This document shows, piece after piece, positions 48,701 to 58,667 of a stretch of 64,000 nt of DNA. The DNA comes from Branchiostoma floridae (taxonomy: Eukaryota; Chordata; Leptocardii; Amphioxiformes; Branchiostomatidae), in NCBI RefSeq assembly GCF_000003815.2, contig NC_049993.1:493260-557259 (forward strand), given 5' to 3'. The first letter of the stretch is position 1, and each line of letters begins with the position of its first letter. The translations under genes were made by a program, and so were the position numbers. Under the pieces are notes generated by a model. It made no database searches, had not been told where the DNA came from, and saw nothing but the letters and a program-made list of their open reading frames with translations.

Positions 48701-51700
48701 CCGCGTTCTATGACCGCACTCGTACAACCCGGAAGTATATGATATTGTCGTAATCGGTTGCACGGAAACCCCCATGCAGTGTGAAATCGAGGCCAAAATC
48801 AGGCAAAAAGAGCCAGTTTGAAGGCCAACTTTGACTCTTCAAATCTCATCCCGAAATAGTATTTGAATCATTAAGCGTAACTGTATGCGATCGAACAACT
48901 CATGAGGATTACGTTGGCACCTTTGACAGCCTGATTTGGCCCACCGCGATGTTTTAATCTTTTTTTACGTGACCATGTCTTATGCCTCAAACGGGCGGGC
49001 GTGTAACACCCTGCCATGGCATGACGATTAGTTCTGCTCCACCTTTGATTTGTCTGTGCTAAGACCCGGAGACTGAGGGCAGGGGGTTAATTTGGTGTGA
49101 CTGGCCCTTGTCAGGGAAAGGAGATCAGGCTTCTGCTTCTGTCTGAAGGGCTTGCATGATAAATGAAGATTAATGGTCCACACATTAGTGCTGGACTAGG
49201 GTGACAATGGTGCCAGTGTCATGTTGCACTGCACACCACTTTTGTAAGGGATGTGCTTCTCTCCATGATAAGAATCCCAAAGTAATTATATTAAGTAGAT
49301 CGCAATTTACATAATTAGCATCTCATTATGTTGATAATCACCCTAAGTACCTACCTACCAAAAGCAAAGAATATCCATCAATCCCCTCTGCAGTTATCCT
49401 TTTTAAAAGTTACAAACTATAAGACCCACTGCAGTTCCAAACAAGCTGCTAGGGGGCCCAAAATTACACCATTCACTCCTAGTCCCAACAGCTATCCACC
49501 ACTTAAAAATCATGAACATGGCACTTCTGGAAAATTTAGGCGCAAGCTTTGACGCTCACTTGCAGTACCAAAACAAGTCGCTAGGAGGCCCATTATCGAA
49601 CTTGACCTTCCTTTCTGTGTCCCCTACCTATCAACAAAATATCATTAGCATCCATGTAGAACATCTCGAGTTATCGTGTTAACAGACAAACGCAATTACA
49701 TACAAAGCCAGCTACAGCACCATAGGTAAAAGCTAGCTAAACCATTCTCGCACATGACAATCCTTTACACAACCGCTACACACCTGCCAAATATCGTAGA
49801 AATCGCCCAGCTGCATTTTGAGTTATGCTTCTCGAAACAAACCTCGAAAAAATACAAAGGTCGCTGCTGTACCGTAGGAAAACGCCAGGTAAACCATTTT
49901 CAAACTAGGCATGCCTTTCGACAACCGCTACACACCTACAAAAAATCAAAAAGTTCCATCCACAATTTCTCGACTTATATGCTGTTGACCTACATACAGA
50001 CCCAAGTAAGCAATCTTATAATCTTCGCTGGCGAAGATAATAAGGGGGAGTGTAGGGGGTATTGAATGGTTGGTATGTCTACCCGTGACATCGTATGATA
50101 AGATCAAAGTGGAGCAAAATACAACAGTTATAAAAAGAAACGGCATCCTCATTTTTAGAAAGGCCTACAAAATAATTAAAAAAAAACAATCACAATTAAT
50201 GAAGCTGTGATTTGTTTGGCCTGATATTTCCAACTTATTTGGAAATCCTACGGTTTGAACGGCACGTATTGAACGCCGAAGGCAGTTAAACTCTGGGCCC
50301 CAAACGGGCCATTCATATTCATTTCTACATGTCGGAAAAAAATATATGCTAGGGATAGATCTTGGTTTCTGAATAGGAAAGTATGTCTTAAACCAAGGAG
50401 GATTCAACTTCCTTGCTTGCACAAACTCGTTATTTTCATTACATAAACAGCAGTTTGTTAGCCGGATGTGTATTGCATTGTCTAGCACAGACAAAGGCCA
50501 CAAACGCCCAGCGTTCATTGAATCATTTTCTTCTATAATTATTTTGCACTCACACTGAGATTCTGTTTCAATATACTTAAATCTGAATTGCTGTATTATA
50601 CTTCTGTGTGTATCGCGATAATCAGTTACGTGATCAACCCCCTTTGTATGAAGAGCTAGGAAAATAAACTAAAATAACCAAAGAAGTTTTATTTGGAAAT
50701 TCGTAAACTAGTGATGTACAATGTTCTTATACCTGCAAATACATGAGTACCTGTCGCGTCAGTGCAAGGAAATCTTTTTTTAAGCTCCTTGGTCAGTACG
50801 AGGAAGTTGAACTGATACGACGTTGGGCATAGGGAAAACATACGACTGCGTTCTAATTTATGGTCAGCTTTTTGTCAAAAGAATGGAGAGAACACGGGAC
50901 AAAATACTGTCCATTTTCTTGGTTACCGTCTGTAACTTTGGCTACTGTTGACGCACAATATACGTGAAATGATCTATGTCAAGATATAATCGCCTTGACT
51001 CAATGTACTAAATTTTTGTCCCGGATTATGTTCTTGATTGTACAAAATAAGTGAGAACGTTGAACGTTAAATTTCTGCTGATGTTTCAAGCTGTTGATAA
51101 TCACAGCGGCATGTTTCACATCTTTCTAGGCAGGTATTGTTTTACTGTGAAATACGGGTAATCAGGCAACTCAAACAACCTCCTTGACGTGATTGTAACA
51201 ATAGGCATGGCTGGTACTAGCTAGCGGTAGTTCACAGCTCTTTGTGTCCGTGCCCATGCAAATAAAAAGCCAATAGAATATCTCCTCACACAATTATAGG
51301 GTCAACCCTTCGACCAATCAACGCGACAGTCACAATTTTCAAATTCTTCAGTTGAGTTGGTATTGTGAAGTCCGCGTCTTTGCGGGTGGATGTGCGTTCT
51401 TGCTGTCCAAGTGTGTCTAGATACCAGGGTGCGTTATCTGATGGTACCGAGGAACCGTGGTCATTATTTTACAGCAAGGAGTTTCTACTCAAGATCGCGG
51501 AACAGGAGGACGTCAGCTGCAACTAATAACAGGACCGCCGTCGAGCCAAAGTTCTCTGCCATGGCTTCATGGATCAAGGAGCTTCCGTATGCAACTGTAG
51601 CGATGATATTGTAGTCGGCATTTGACTTTGCTTTCGACGGAAATAATGTGGAGGAATATCGAAACGGCTCTCATGTTTGGGTAGTGAAACCACCCTCATC

Positions 51701-54700
51701 TAGGAACGACAACTGTATCACCTAGACTCCCTTGCAGTCTTCGGAACAGGGCTGTTTTTTTGGGGGGAGGGGGGGGGGCGTCAGTACTCTTGTAACAGTG
51801 GTGTTCAAGTACCGTCTATCGTCCACTACTCCCCCTTTTCTTCAAGATTCGTCCTCGAATCTCCGAGTTCGACATCCCTGTGTGGCACATCCGCTAGCCT
51901 GTTACTCACAGGGTCGGCATGGGAACCAGTGAAACAACCAGAGGGGCGAGTAAGAACAGAAAGAAACAACATGCCCTCTACCCGGAATCGAACCGGGGTC
52001 GGCAGATCACAAATCACGAACGCTATCATTGTCGCCGCAAAAGCACTAGTGCCATTGGGCAAGGACGATAGACGGTACTTGAACACCACTGTTACACTGC
52101 GAGTAAGAACAGAAAGAAACAACATGCCCTCTACCCGGAATCGAACCGGGGTCGGCAGATCACAAATCACGGACGCTATCATTGTCGCCGCAAAAGCACT
52201 AGTGCCATTGGGCAAGGACGATAGACGGTACTTGAACACCACTGTTACACTCTCTACGCCACTTTCCATGACAAAAGGGATGCACTGGGTGAGGCAGACC
52301 GGGGAAAGATAATTAGGTGATAATTGGCCGCTAATGTATGCATATTCCGCCAACACACAATGCAACGCACGGCTCGTGTCCTGTCGTGTAAGGTTGTTTC
52401 AAGGCAATCTGTAAGGGTATTTCAAGCCCTTTACACGTCCTGCACACAGAAATGGTTCGTTTCCGAGAGATTCTAGGACATGTAAAGGACTGTACATGTT
52501 TCGTTCGCAGGCATGAAACCTCCGGATTTTGAAGGACATGTATAATTTCCAGGAAGGTGTAAGTCAGTTTCCATCCTGGAAATGAGGCTTTTGGTGCAGT
52601 GTGTGGTTCAAGTGCCACCAAATGACCAGTCTAACTGGTGCAAACCTTTTAGCCTAGTGGTTAGTGGTTTGGCTTTGTGAGCTGGCAGACCTTGGTCCGA
52701 ATCCCAGGAGCTAGGGAACCGCACTACTTCCTTTTTGTGTTTCAGTGATTTGCATATCGCACTTGGATATTCAAGGACGGATCTAAAAAAGAAAAGGGGG
52801 AGTAGTGTAACAGTTGGGATCAAGTGCCTCTAACTGGTCTGGCCCATTTAGCCTAGCATTTAGGGCTTTTTTGTAAGCTTGTGGGCCAGGGTTTGAATCC
52901 CAGGAGCCAGGGCACTGTACTATTTGCCTCTGGTGTTTCGCTACAGTGGGGTTTCCAGAAAACCTAGAACATACTTCTTTAGGCCTTCAAGAATCAACAT
53001 ACTGCACATTTATCAAGACAAGTAGGTGTGCTTGGCTAAATACGCCATAGGGAAGCCATATTGCACTACTAGCTGATGAAAAAGGCTTCATCCCCAGGTT
53101 GAGGTTGATGTTTCAATACAATATTCAAAATGATTTTTCTAAACACTCCAGACTGGGTAACACTAACAATCCAAAGAAGTGATGTTGATGTATATACATT
53201 GTATCTGTAGATAAACCCATTCTAAAAACAATTCTTGATGGTTGTGATATTTTGATACTAGAAAATCCCTCCACCACTGATCATGATGCCAAAATATGGA
53301 CAATTCAGAGTTGAAAGCCTTAAGATTTGCAAACTGTCCAAAAATGATAAATCTAAGAATATGAATAATCGTGGGGCCAAAGGGGTATATAATATATGTT
53401 ATGTTGTCTAGCTTTAATGCTTTCTCCGATTACATACGTGCACTCCATGCTTGCACCTTAAGCAAGAGACTAAAGCCAGCCCAGTTTGGACTGTAAGGGG
53501 TGTGACAACAAGCTAGTTGATGTACCAGTATACAGGACACATCTATAATATGCTCATTCTACCACAGCAAACATCCTGCACACACCTCCCAAACTCTCAC
53601 TTCAGTTTGGAAAAATCTAAAAAAAATAAAGAAAAATGAAAAAGAGCAAATTATTTTTTGATATAAAAAAAGCAACAGGCAAAAAAAAACAAAACAATTT
53701 AGATCATGTAAAAAAGAAACGAACTTCACCCACAAAAAAATAGGGAAAAATTGTGAAAAAAATACTACATAATATATATCATATCAAAAACATTCATACT
53801 CATTAGACCGTGTTGATTCTAATATATTGCACATGGATTACATCCTCATGTGTCACATGCACATCAATTTTTGTCCGCTTCCAAAAAAAAAAATTTTTTT
53901 TTTAAATACTATAAATCCCACTACAAAATGAGCAAGACAACGTACACAACATTTTCGCAAATATGCAGAATAAAATACTATGATATGTCAATTCCAGAAG
54001 ATGTGAAAGAACAAAAATGAAGACTGTTCAGTATACCATCTACCACTTTGTGTGGTTTAGTCATTTGTCCAACATTCTTGGCATACTAGATTTTATAACA
54101 CTTTTTTTTCAGCAGGATAACATCAGTTTGGGGGTTTCCAGAGAGTGGCAAATAGTACATTTTTAAAAACCAAACAAGAACAAAGTTATTGAAAATCCTG
54201 CTGCCTACAAATGGCCTCAATATTGTTACTAAGTCCATTACATGAAAAAAGTTCAACAGAGCATCACCAAAATGAAAGTGTGTTTGGTGAACTGAGCTTA
54301 GCTATGACAGAGATACAAGATGAGGAATCCTTACCCCTTCCTCAGCATGGCGTTCCAGAACATCTGTGGTGAGGGGTACACCCAGCGCTCACCATCCTCA
54401 CCAGCCTTCGGGATGGAAGATACCACTCTCTCTGTGGGGAGGAGGAACGGTTGGTCTGGAGCAGGCTGTTGGTTTGGAGGTGGCATCTGAGGAGGGAAAC
54501 ACGACTGCTTACAAGCTGTACATAACTCAACATTAGACTGTCAGATGGCAGGCTTCACCCCCTTACCCATAATGATAAATCCTTTGCATCAAGACTAGGG
54601 CTGGGTACGATGTACCGGTACAAAACCGTTTTTTCTTATTGGACCGGTCCGGAAAAACCGGACCTGAAAAAAATCGGTGAACCGGATGTTGGACCTATTG

Positions 54701-57298
54701 GAAAATGAATGGATTTTATGATTAGGCATTCACAAGTTTTGGGGCTTACCGGTGGAAGAAAATAACATGGGAGAAGCAGAGTAGAGTCTATAGTCATTTC
54801 TACCAAGTTTTACAGTCAATCGTGCAGAGGCAGTTAGCCTTGTAGGATTTTAAAACACCAATGGGAGTCAAATACTCTACAAAACAGATTTCTTTGTAGT
54901 GAAATGGACTATTGTTTGGGGTACCGTCCATTCACAAGTTTTCATATACTGAATCAGGTCCAGGTTCAGGTCCGGACCTGGACCTTATCATCTGGACCTG
55001 AACCGGACCTGGACCTGAATTTTCTGTACCGGTACCCACCCCTAATCAAGACGAAACTAGCAAGAGTGAGGACGTACATATAGAGTACAACACAGTGTAT
55101 TCCGTATCACCCGAGGTACCAGCCAGACCGAGGATCGGATCCAACCCGCGGGAGGGCTGAGACCGAGGGTGATGCGGAATACACCGTGTTGTATTTTGTT
55201 TACGTCATACCCACCTGAGAAAACCCCTGTTTTGATGAGAAATGCGCCAGAAGTTGAACAAATTTTGTGCCCTCGAACAAAAAGGGTTGCAACAGTAATG
55301 TTCCAACGTCCAAATCAGGTATTCGAACTTTCGATGGCGCCGCACTCGGCTGCTCGAAACAGCTTGATTTATTCCAATGGAGCCCGTGTGATACGCCTTT
55401 TGAACCTGTGCGATACGGAAGTTATGGCCCGGTCCAGAACACCCGTATTGAACGTTTTCGCGTTACAGGTATGACATAAATGCATGCACATGTCAATGCT
55501 GCATGTGAATTATGAAACAACACCAAACAGACAGACACACAGACACACCTTCACTCCCTTGTAGTGGAGTTATAAGATTCCTGGCTACAGATACAGCTAA
55601 ACACAGCACTGTTCTTCTGCCAAGAAGGTTGCTTGGGAACCAGATAAATTCAGAGGAAGTCAAACTCAAGTTTAGCCTGGGTACCATCCAGATAGTAGTT
55701 TGCTCCTATGTTCGCTTCTGCTATCCGTCTGGAGACCTACACATTGAAACCTTTTGGTGCTAACGTCAGTTAAGAAGTGAAGTAAGGAATGGGTTCTAGA
55801 GCGCTCATTCTATGATAACAAGCCTCCCACAAGCGGATGGAACGCCTGTTTGAACGATCGCCTGAACCCATGCCATAATTCGCTCATGCATAGGGACCAA
55901 TCAGCGCCTGCGTCCAAAATTTCGACAATTCCAGGCGCTAAGACAGAACAGCAGAGAAGCGACTGTACATAGTGTATAATGAATATCAGAGCTAGATACG
56001 ACTATATATATATATTAGTATATAATGAACGCCGGAGCGAACTACTTTCCGTATGGTACCCAGGCTACTTGAGTTAAGCATGCAAGTTTTTTTTCTACAT
56101 GTAAAAGTCCATACAGACTGAATGTGCTTACCCTGTTGTCTGGGTTGATATCAGACTCGGGCTGCTGTGGCAGGAGTGACCGCCCCCCTCCCTGTCCACT
56201 CATGGGACACTCACTCGGGACGTTAGCCAGCATGGCCAGGCGAGAGTCTAAAGGGCAGCAACAAAGTCATGTTTATCTACTAAAGATACACATTCTACTC
56301 ATGAATATTTCTACAAGTTTGACATTATAATATGTATAAACTATAATACGGATATTACTAGAGCCTACAAAAATTAATGTTGTGTTTCCAATTACAGAAA
56401 AGGGGCCTAAATAAAGCTGTCATGCCACAACAGAAACTAATCATACGTCTAGTTTGAAACCTGGAAAGGATGTCTTGCAAAAAAAAGTTGACAAGGGAAC
56501 AGTGCATAATTGTTGTGATTATACACAATTGCGAGTTACCATAATATTTGCTTTGTTTGCTTCTCATGGATCGTTCTTCATAAGCAGTTAGTTGTACAAT
56601 GTTCCGAACTGGCTGCCGTGTTTCCTGTGGGACCTTCCAGGGTTTTTACGGGTAGGTCATGGTCTCTTTGTGGCCATGCCCTGGGTTGATTTTAACTCTT
56701 AGTTTTTTAAAAATCCAAACATCCAAATCCCACATAGGGGTCATGGCCAAAAGTGATAAAATGCAGCCATGAACTTTTTCCAATTGCAACCAAAGCATCA
56801 GTGGGCACTGTACCAGTACCATACTTGCAGGGGCGGCCTGTATACCCTGACATGTGACTGTACCAGCACTATACCTGCAGGGGCGGCCTGTATACTCTGA
56901 TATGTGACTGTACCAGTACTATACCTGCAGGGGCGGCCTGTGTACCCTGATATGTGACTGTACCAGTACTGTACCTGCAGGGGCGGCCTGTGTACCCTGA
57001 TATGTTACTGTACCAGTACTGTACCTGCAGGACCGGCCTGTGTACCCTGATATGTTACTGTACCAGTACTATACCTACAGGGGCGGCCTGTGTACCCTGA
57101 TATGTGACTGTACCAGTACTGTACCTGCAGGACCGGCCTGTGTACCCTGATATGTTACTGTACCAGTACTGTACCTGCAGGGGCGGCCTGTGTACCCGTA
57201 GCTGCACCAGCTGCATGCATGGGGCACTCTGGGGGTGGGGACAGCTTCCCCTCAGGGCTGGGGGGACTGGCAGCAGCAGTTGCCTGCTGGTTTCCCAT
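42557..57298 (-). CDS. Hccs: Holocytochrome c-type synthase (cytochrome c heme lyase), spliced
   Basis: A mitochondrial intermembrane-space enzyme that attaches heme covalently to the CxxCH cysteines of cytochromes c and c1. Seven coding exons join in phase to about 289 residues (human 268). The N terminus has CPMH at residues 25-28 and CPMS at 55-58, the CP heme-regulatory motifs of the family. [32 protein letters not shown], the IHN(A/G)NNEQAW segment (His151 aligns with the heme-ligand His154 of human HCCS), [36 protein letters not shown] and [20 protein letters not shown] are all diagnostic. The C terminus runs about 20 residues beyond the human end. Exon 4 exists in two tandem versions. 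Introns 1 and 6 carry splice-junction minisatellites. The first exon has an acceptor just upstream of the ATG, so an untranslated exon lies further upstream, not identified. Confidence 0.96.
42749..43225 (-). repeat. Hccs: 48-bp minisatellite, ten tandem 3' splice sites
   Basis: Ten units, each containing TTTCCCCACCCCACAG|GTCA followed by the first 27 coding bases of the last HCCS exon (VRYIIDYYD). The units are nearly identical; one differs by a base shift (GAAAAC for GAAACA). The period is 16 codons and open, so any acceptor gives the same downstream frame. The pyrimidine tract is duplicated with each unit. Long open frames on both strands here are by-products. Confidence 0.97.
43464..43518 (-). 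CDS. Hccs: HCCS exon 6 (55 nt)
   Basis: Encodes [18 protein letters not shown] (human [18 protein letters not shown]). Leaves in phase 0 before the acceptor array. The His in DRHDW is another conserved heme-region residue. Confidence 0.96.
44067..44709. mobile_element. hAT-type MITE, copy 3, clean 8-bp target duplication
   Basis: Starts TAGGGCTGGGTACCGGTAC and ends GTACCGATACCCAGCCCTA. The flanks CTTGTCAC (44059-44066 and 44710-44717) are identical. TIR start and 8-bp duplication indicate the hAT superfamily. Non-coding. It contains a second element at 44217-44423. Located in HCCS intron 5. Confidence 0.93.
44217..44423. mobile_element. Nested MITE with TA duplication inside hAT copy 3
   Basis: 207 bp with ends CTGTAATTC and GAATTACAG, flanked by TA on both sides. 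Copies 1, 2 and 4 of the host element are uninterrupted here, giving an empty-site comparison. The TA duplication suggests the Tc1/mariner group. It inserted after the hAT copy. Confidence 0.85.
45061..45147 (-). CDS. Hccs: HCCS exon 5
   Basis: 87 nt, phase 2 in and out. Encodes [20 protein letters not shown] and then RARMRNWMG (human [20 protein letters not shown]). Confidence 0.96.
45999..46118 (-). CDS. Hccs: HCCS exon 4B (second of a duplicated pair)
   Basis: 120 nt, same phases as 4A. Encodes [20 protein letters not shown] and then [25 protein letters not shown] is closer to human HCCS than the 4A version. Good acceptor (TTTGTCAG) and donor (GTGAGT), no stops and the conserved heme-ligand His, so it is a functional exon and not a relic. 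Only 58 nt separate it from 4A. Confidence 0.92.
46177..46296 (-). CDS. Hccs: HCCS exon 4A (first of a duplicated pair)
   Basis: 120 nt, phase 2 in and out. Encodes [20 protein letters not shown] and then [20 protein letters not shown]. Contains the axial heme-ligand histidine in SIHN. It is 65% identical (26 of 40) to exon 4B. Confidence 0.95.
46387..47733. repeat. Dispersed repeat with internal octamer-rich tandem units
   Basis: Starts ACTAGAGTTCCACGAACACA then ACCTTTGCCA, and ends near TGGCAAAGGT, an inverted match. Inside, a unit of about 130-250 bp recurs four times (46700-47340) with CTCATTAATTATGCAAAT and ATTTGCATAATT, giving many ATGCAAAT / ATTTGCAT octamers. Two CCGCTAGGGGGCCCA motifs follow. 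Parts of the same family occur at 1590-1680, 48085-48125, 49260-50045 and 63563-63600. It lies in HCCS intron 3. Confidence 0.7.
48085..50045. repeat. Second, disrupted copy of the ACTAGAGTTCC repeat family
   Basis: Begins ACTAGAGTTCCTCGAACACA with ATCTTCGCCA and ends near TGGCGAAGAT at about 50027-50036, an inverted pair like the first copy. Bases 49260-50045 hold the CTAGGGGGCCC and TCGAACTTGACCTT blocks. The middle (48130-49250) is different and may be insertion or unrelated intron sequence. Confidence 0.45.
51240..51557 (+). promoter_or_regulatory. Promoter-like stretch with octamer and CCAAT boxes
   Basis: ATGCAAAT at about 51257, GCCAAT at about 51270 and GACCAATCA at about 51311 lie before a CG-richer segment and a start codon at 51558. 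This cluster resembles a CCAAT-driven promoter inside HCCS intron 3, on the opposite strand. No experimental support. Confidence 0.3.
51558..51614 (+). CDS. Possible first coding exon of a nested plus-strand gene
   Basis: ATG in good context (TCTGCCATGG) opening [17 protein letters not shown] before TAG; a possible donor (ATT|GTAGTC) precedes the stop. The amphipathic-hydrophobic start resembles the opening of small membrane proteins such as the M6/PLP type, but the match is weak. It might equally be chance. No downstream exon found. Confidence 0.25.
   Translation, partial: AMASWIKELPYATVAMIL
51946..52251 (-). repeat. Two tandem 153-bp tRNA-derived repeats
   Basis: Two near-identical units on the minus strand, each with a box A-like TGGCACTAGTGC and a perfect box B GGTTCGATTCC within a T-arm-like CCCGG...CCGGG hairpin. 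No 5' acceptor strand pairs with the 3' part over a full stem, so this is a tRNA-like or SINE-head sequence, not an intact tRNA gene. A further partial match (GTTCAAGTACCGTCTATCGT) lies at about 51802-51821. Confidence 0.65.
53590..54120. repeat. A-rich low-complexity tract
   Basis: Runs of A with occasional other bases, and a perfect A/T palindrome near 53883-53904. No gene seen. It lies in HCCS intron 3 close to exon 3. Confidence 0.6.
54335..54486 (-). CDS. Hccs: HCCS exon 3
   Basis: 152 nt encoding [20 protein letters not shown] and then [20 protein letters not shown]. Near-identical to human MPPPNQTPAPDQPF and [19 protein letters not shown]. Leaves in phase 2. Confidence 0.97.
54596..55044. 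mobile_element. hAT-type MITE, copy 4, clean 8-bp target duplication
   Basis: Starts TAGGGCTGGGTACGATGTACC and ends GTACCGGTACCCACCCCTA. ATCAAGAC flanks both ends (54588-54595 and 55045-55052). Same orientation as copy 2. Located in HCCS intron 2, close to exon 3. Confidence 0.93.
55673..56067. mobile_element. TIR element, AGCCTGGG family, copy 2
   Basis: Starts TAGCCTGGGTACCATCCAGA and ends with the inverted form ACTTTCCGTATGGTACCCAG. The interior shares the GAACAGCAGAGAAGCGACT block with the copy at 41366. It ends about 65 bases downstream of the donor of HCCS exon 2. Confidence 0.8.
56132..56247 (-). CDS. Hccs: HCCS exon 2, second CP motif
   Basis: 116 nt, phase 1 in and 0 out. Encodes [20 protein letters not shown] and then [17 protein letters not shown] repeats the cysteine-proline heme-binding motif. 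Confidence 0.93.
56806..57197 (-). repeat. Hccs: 50-bp minisatellite, eight tandem 5' splice sites
   Basis: Eight units of 50 bp starting at the HCCS exon 1 donor. Each repeats the exon end (TACACAGGCCGCCCCTGCAG) and the first intron bases (GTACAG or GTATAG). Variants GGCCGGTCC and CTGTAG occur. The period is not a multiple of three, so alternative donors would change frame; the first donor (after 57175) fits exon 2. Confidence 0.95.
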
Positions 57299-57304
57299 GG
57301 CTTC
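57175..57304 (-). CDS. Hccs: HCCS exon with start codon, CPMH motif
   Basis: Begins after TCCCACAG; ATG at 57296-57298. Encodes [20 protein letters not shown] and then [14 protein letters not shown]. It ends GCCCCTGCAG|GTACAG in phase 1, using the first donor of the 50-bp array. Bases 57299-57304 are 5' UTR. Confidence 0.92.
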
Positions 57305-58430
57305 CTGTGGGACCAGAGAGAGAACAGCATTTACTTTTGGTAGGGTAAAATGAAGTATAATATCTACACTTTAATATGCTCAATTATCAATATCTAAAAG
57401 GACAGCAGACCATTCTCAATCATTATGTGTTAGGACGATGCCAGATGATGAGATATTCAATAACGGACTTTAAAGTGTCCTGTACCGCTGTTCTGTAACT
57501 TGGTATTTTGTGTGGGGACAACATCTACACTCATGGAAGTAGTCTTTCCAGTTACTACATGTACATGTAAGCCCCCACCCTAAGGTTCTATAATGAACAA
57601 TCCCATTTTGCTCATGTCAACTGTAACATAATAACTCTGTAATCTTTACCAGATTAATGCCTGGGTAAATATGCTTGGATTTTCACATACAACAACAACC
57701 AGAAATGGCATGACATCCATTTTTTTACATTTGGTCCATCACAAGCAACGAACATCAACCTTTGAAAACTGGATCAGAATAATACACCGAGCACATGTAG
57801 ACAAGCAAAACTGCTATGAGGGGCCATTTCCTGTCAACTATTCATAGTTCTTATGTTGCTTCATGTGAAAAAGAACATTTCAATAACAAAGACTATTTCA
57901 TGACTTTTGTAACGCATGATGTACATGTATGCCTTTCAGTAAATCTTATTTCAAAACTAGAAAGGCAAATTTTTGCAAAAATGCAGTACCCTTGCCGTTA
58001 CAACCACGATAAAATAGGTTTGTTTGTAGCAACTTGATCTCCCTACTTCTGAAACAAATAGACACATTTATTTCTCAACATTTCCTGCTATATCAACTAT
58101 ACCAAAAACCAAACTGAACAGATCAGTATCTACATCAGGCAACACTTTTCAAAAGCGACTGGTACATACCAAGGAAGGATGTCTCTGTCAGTGGACTAGA
58201 TAACAGGGTGCTTCTTAAGAAACACGTCTTGTCTTGAGAAAGCAGAGAAACAAATTAACTAACCTATCTGTATCCTTCTGCCTATCAGTATCACATGACA
58301 AGTATGACCAATTACATAGCCCAAATCCTAGCCCCTCCCATGGGAATATCAAGATCGCTGTTTGAACAGTTCTGTCCTTGCAAGCCACCAATCGCAACAA
58401 GTGCCAAACTATATACATGGGGTGGGAATG

Positions 58431-58515
58431 TAGCCTGGGTATACTATCCAGAAAGTAGTTCGCTCCGGCGTTCATTATATAATATACAGTCGCTTACACC
58501 TCTGACATTCATTAT
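58431..58515. mobile_element. AGCCTGGG family, partial copy 3
   Basis: TAGCCTGGGTATACTATCCA followed by AGTAGTTCGCTCCGG, matching the left TIR of the copies at 41366 and 55673. The right end is absent. Confidence 0.6.
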
Positions 58516-58667
58516 ACACAATATATTATCTATGGTAAATTTACAGCAACATCTGATGCCGCAGGCCAATGGTTGTTTTTTCAGAGGCATGTAACAATGT
58601 GGTTGTTGATGAATAATAAACACAATGTCACACACCACTGAAAACAACACAACTGACATACTATAAT

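Noticed and set aside
51826-52365. Minus-strand 179-codon and plus-strand 127-codon frames
   Set aside because: They run through the two tRNA-like repeat units and repeat the same text twice.
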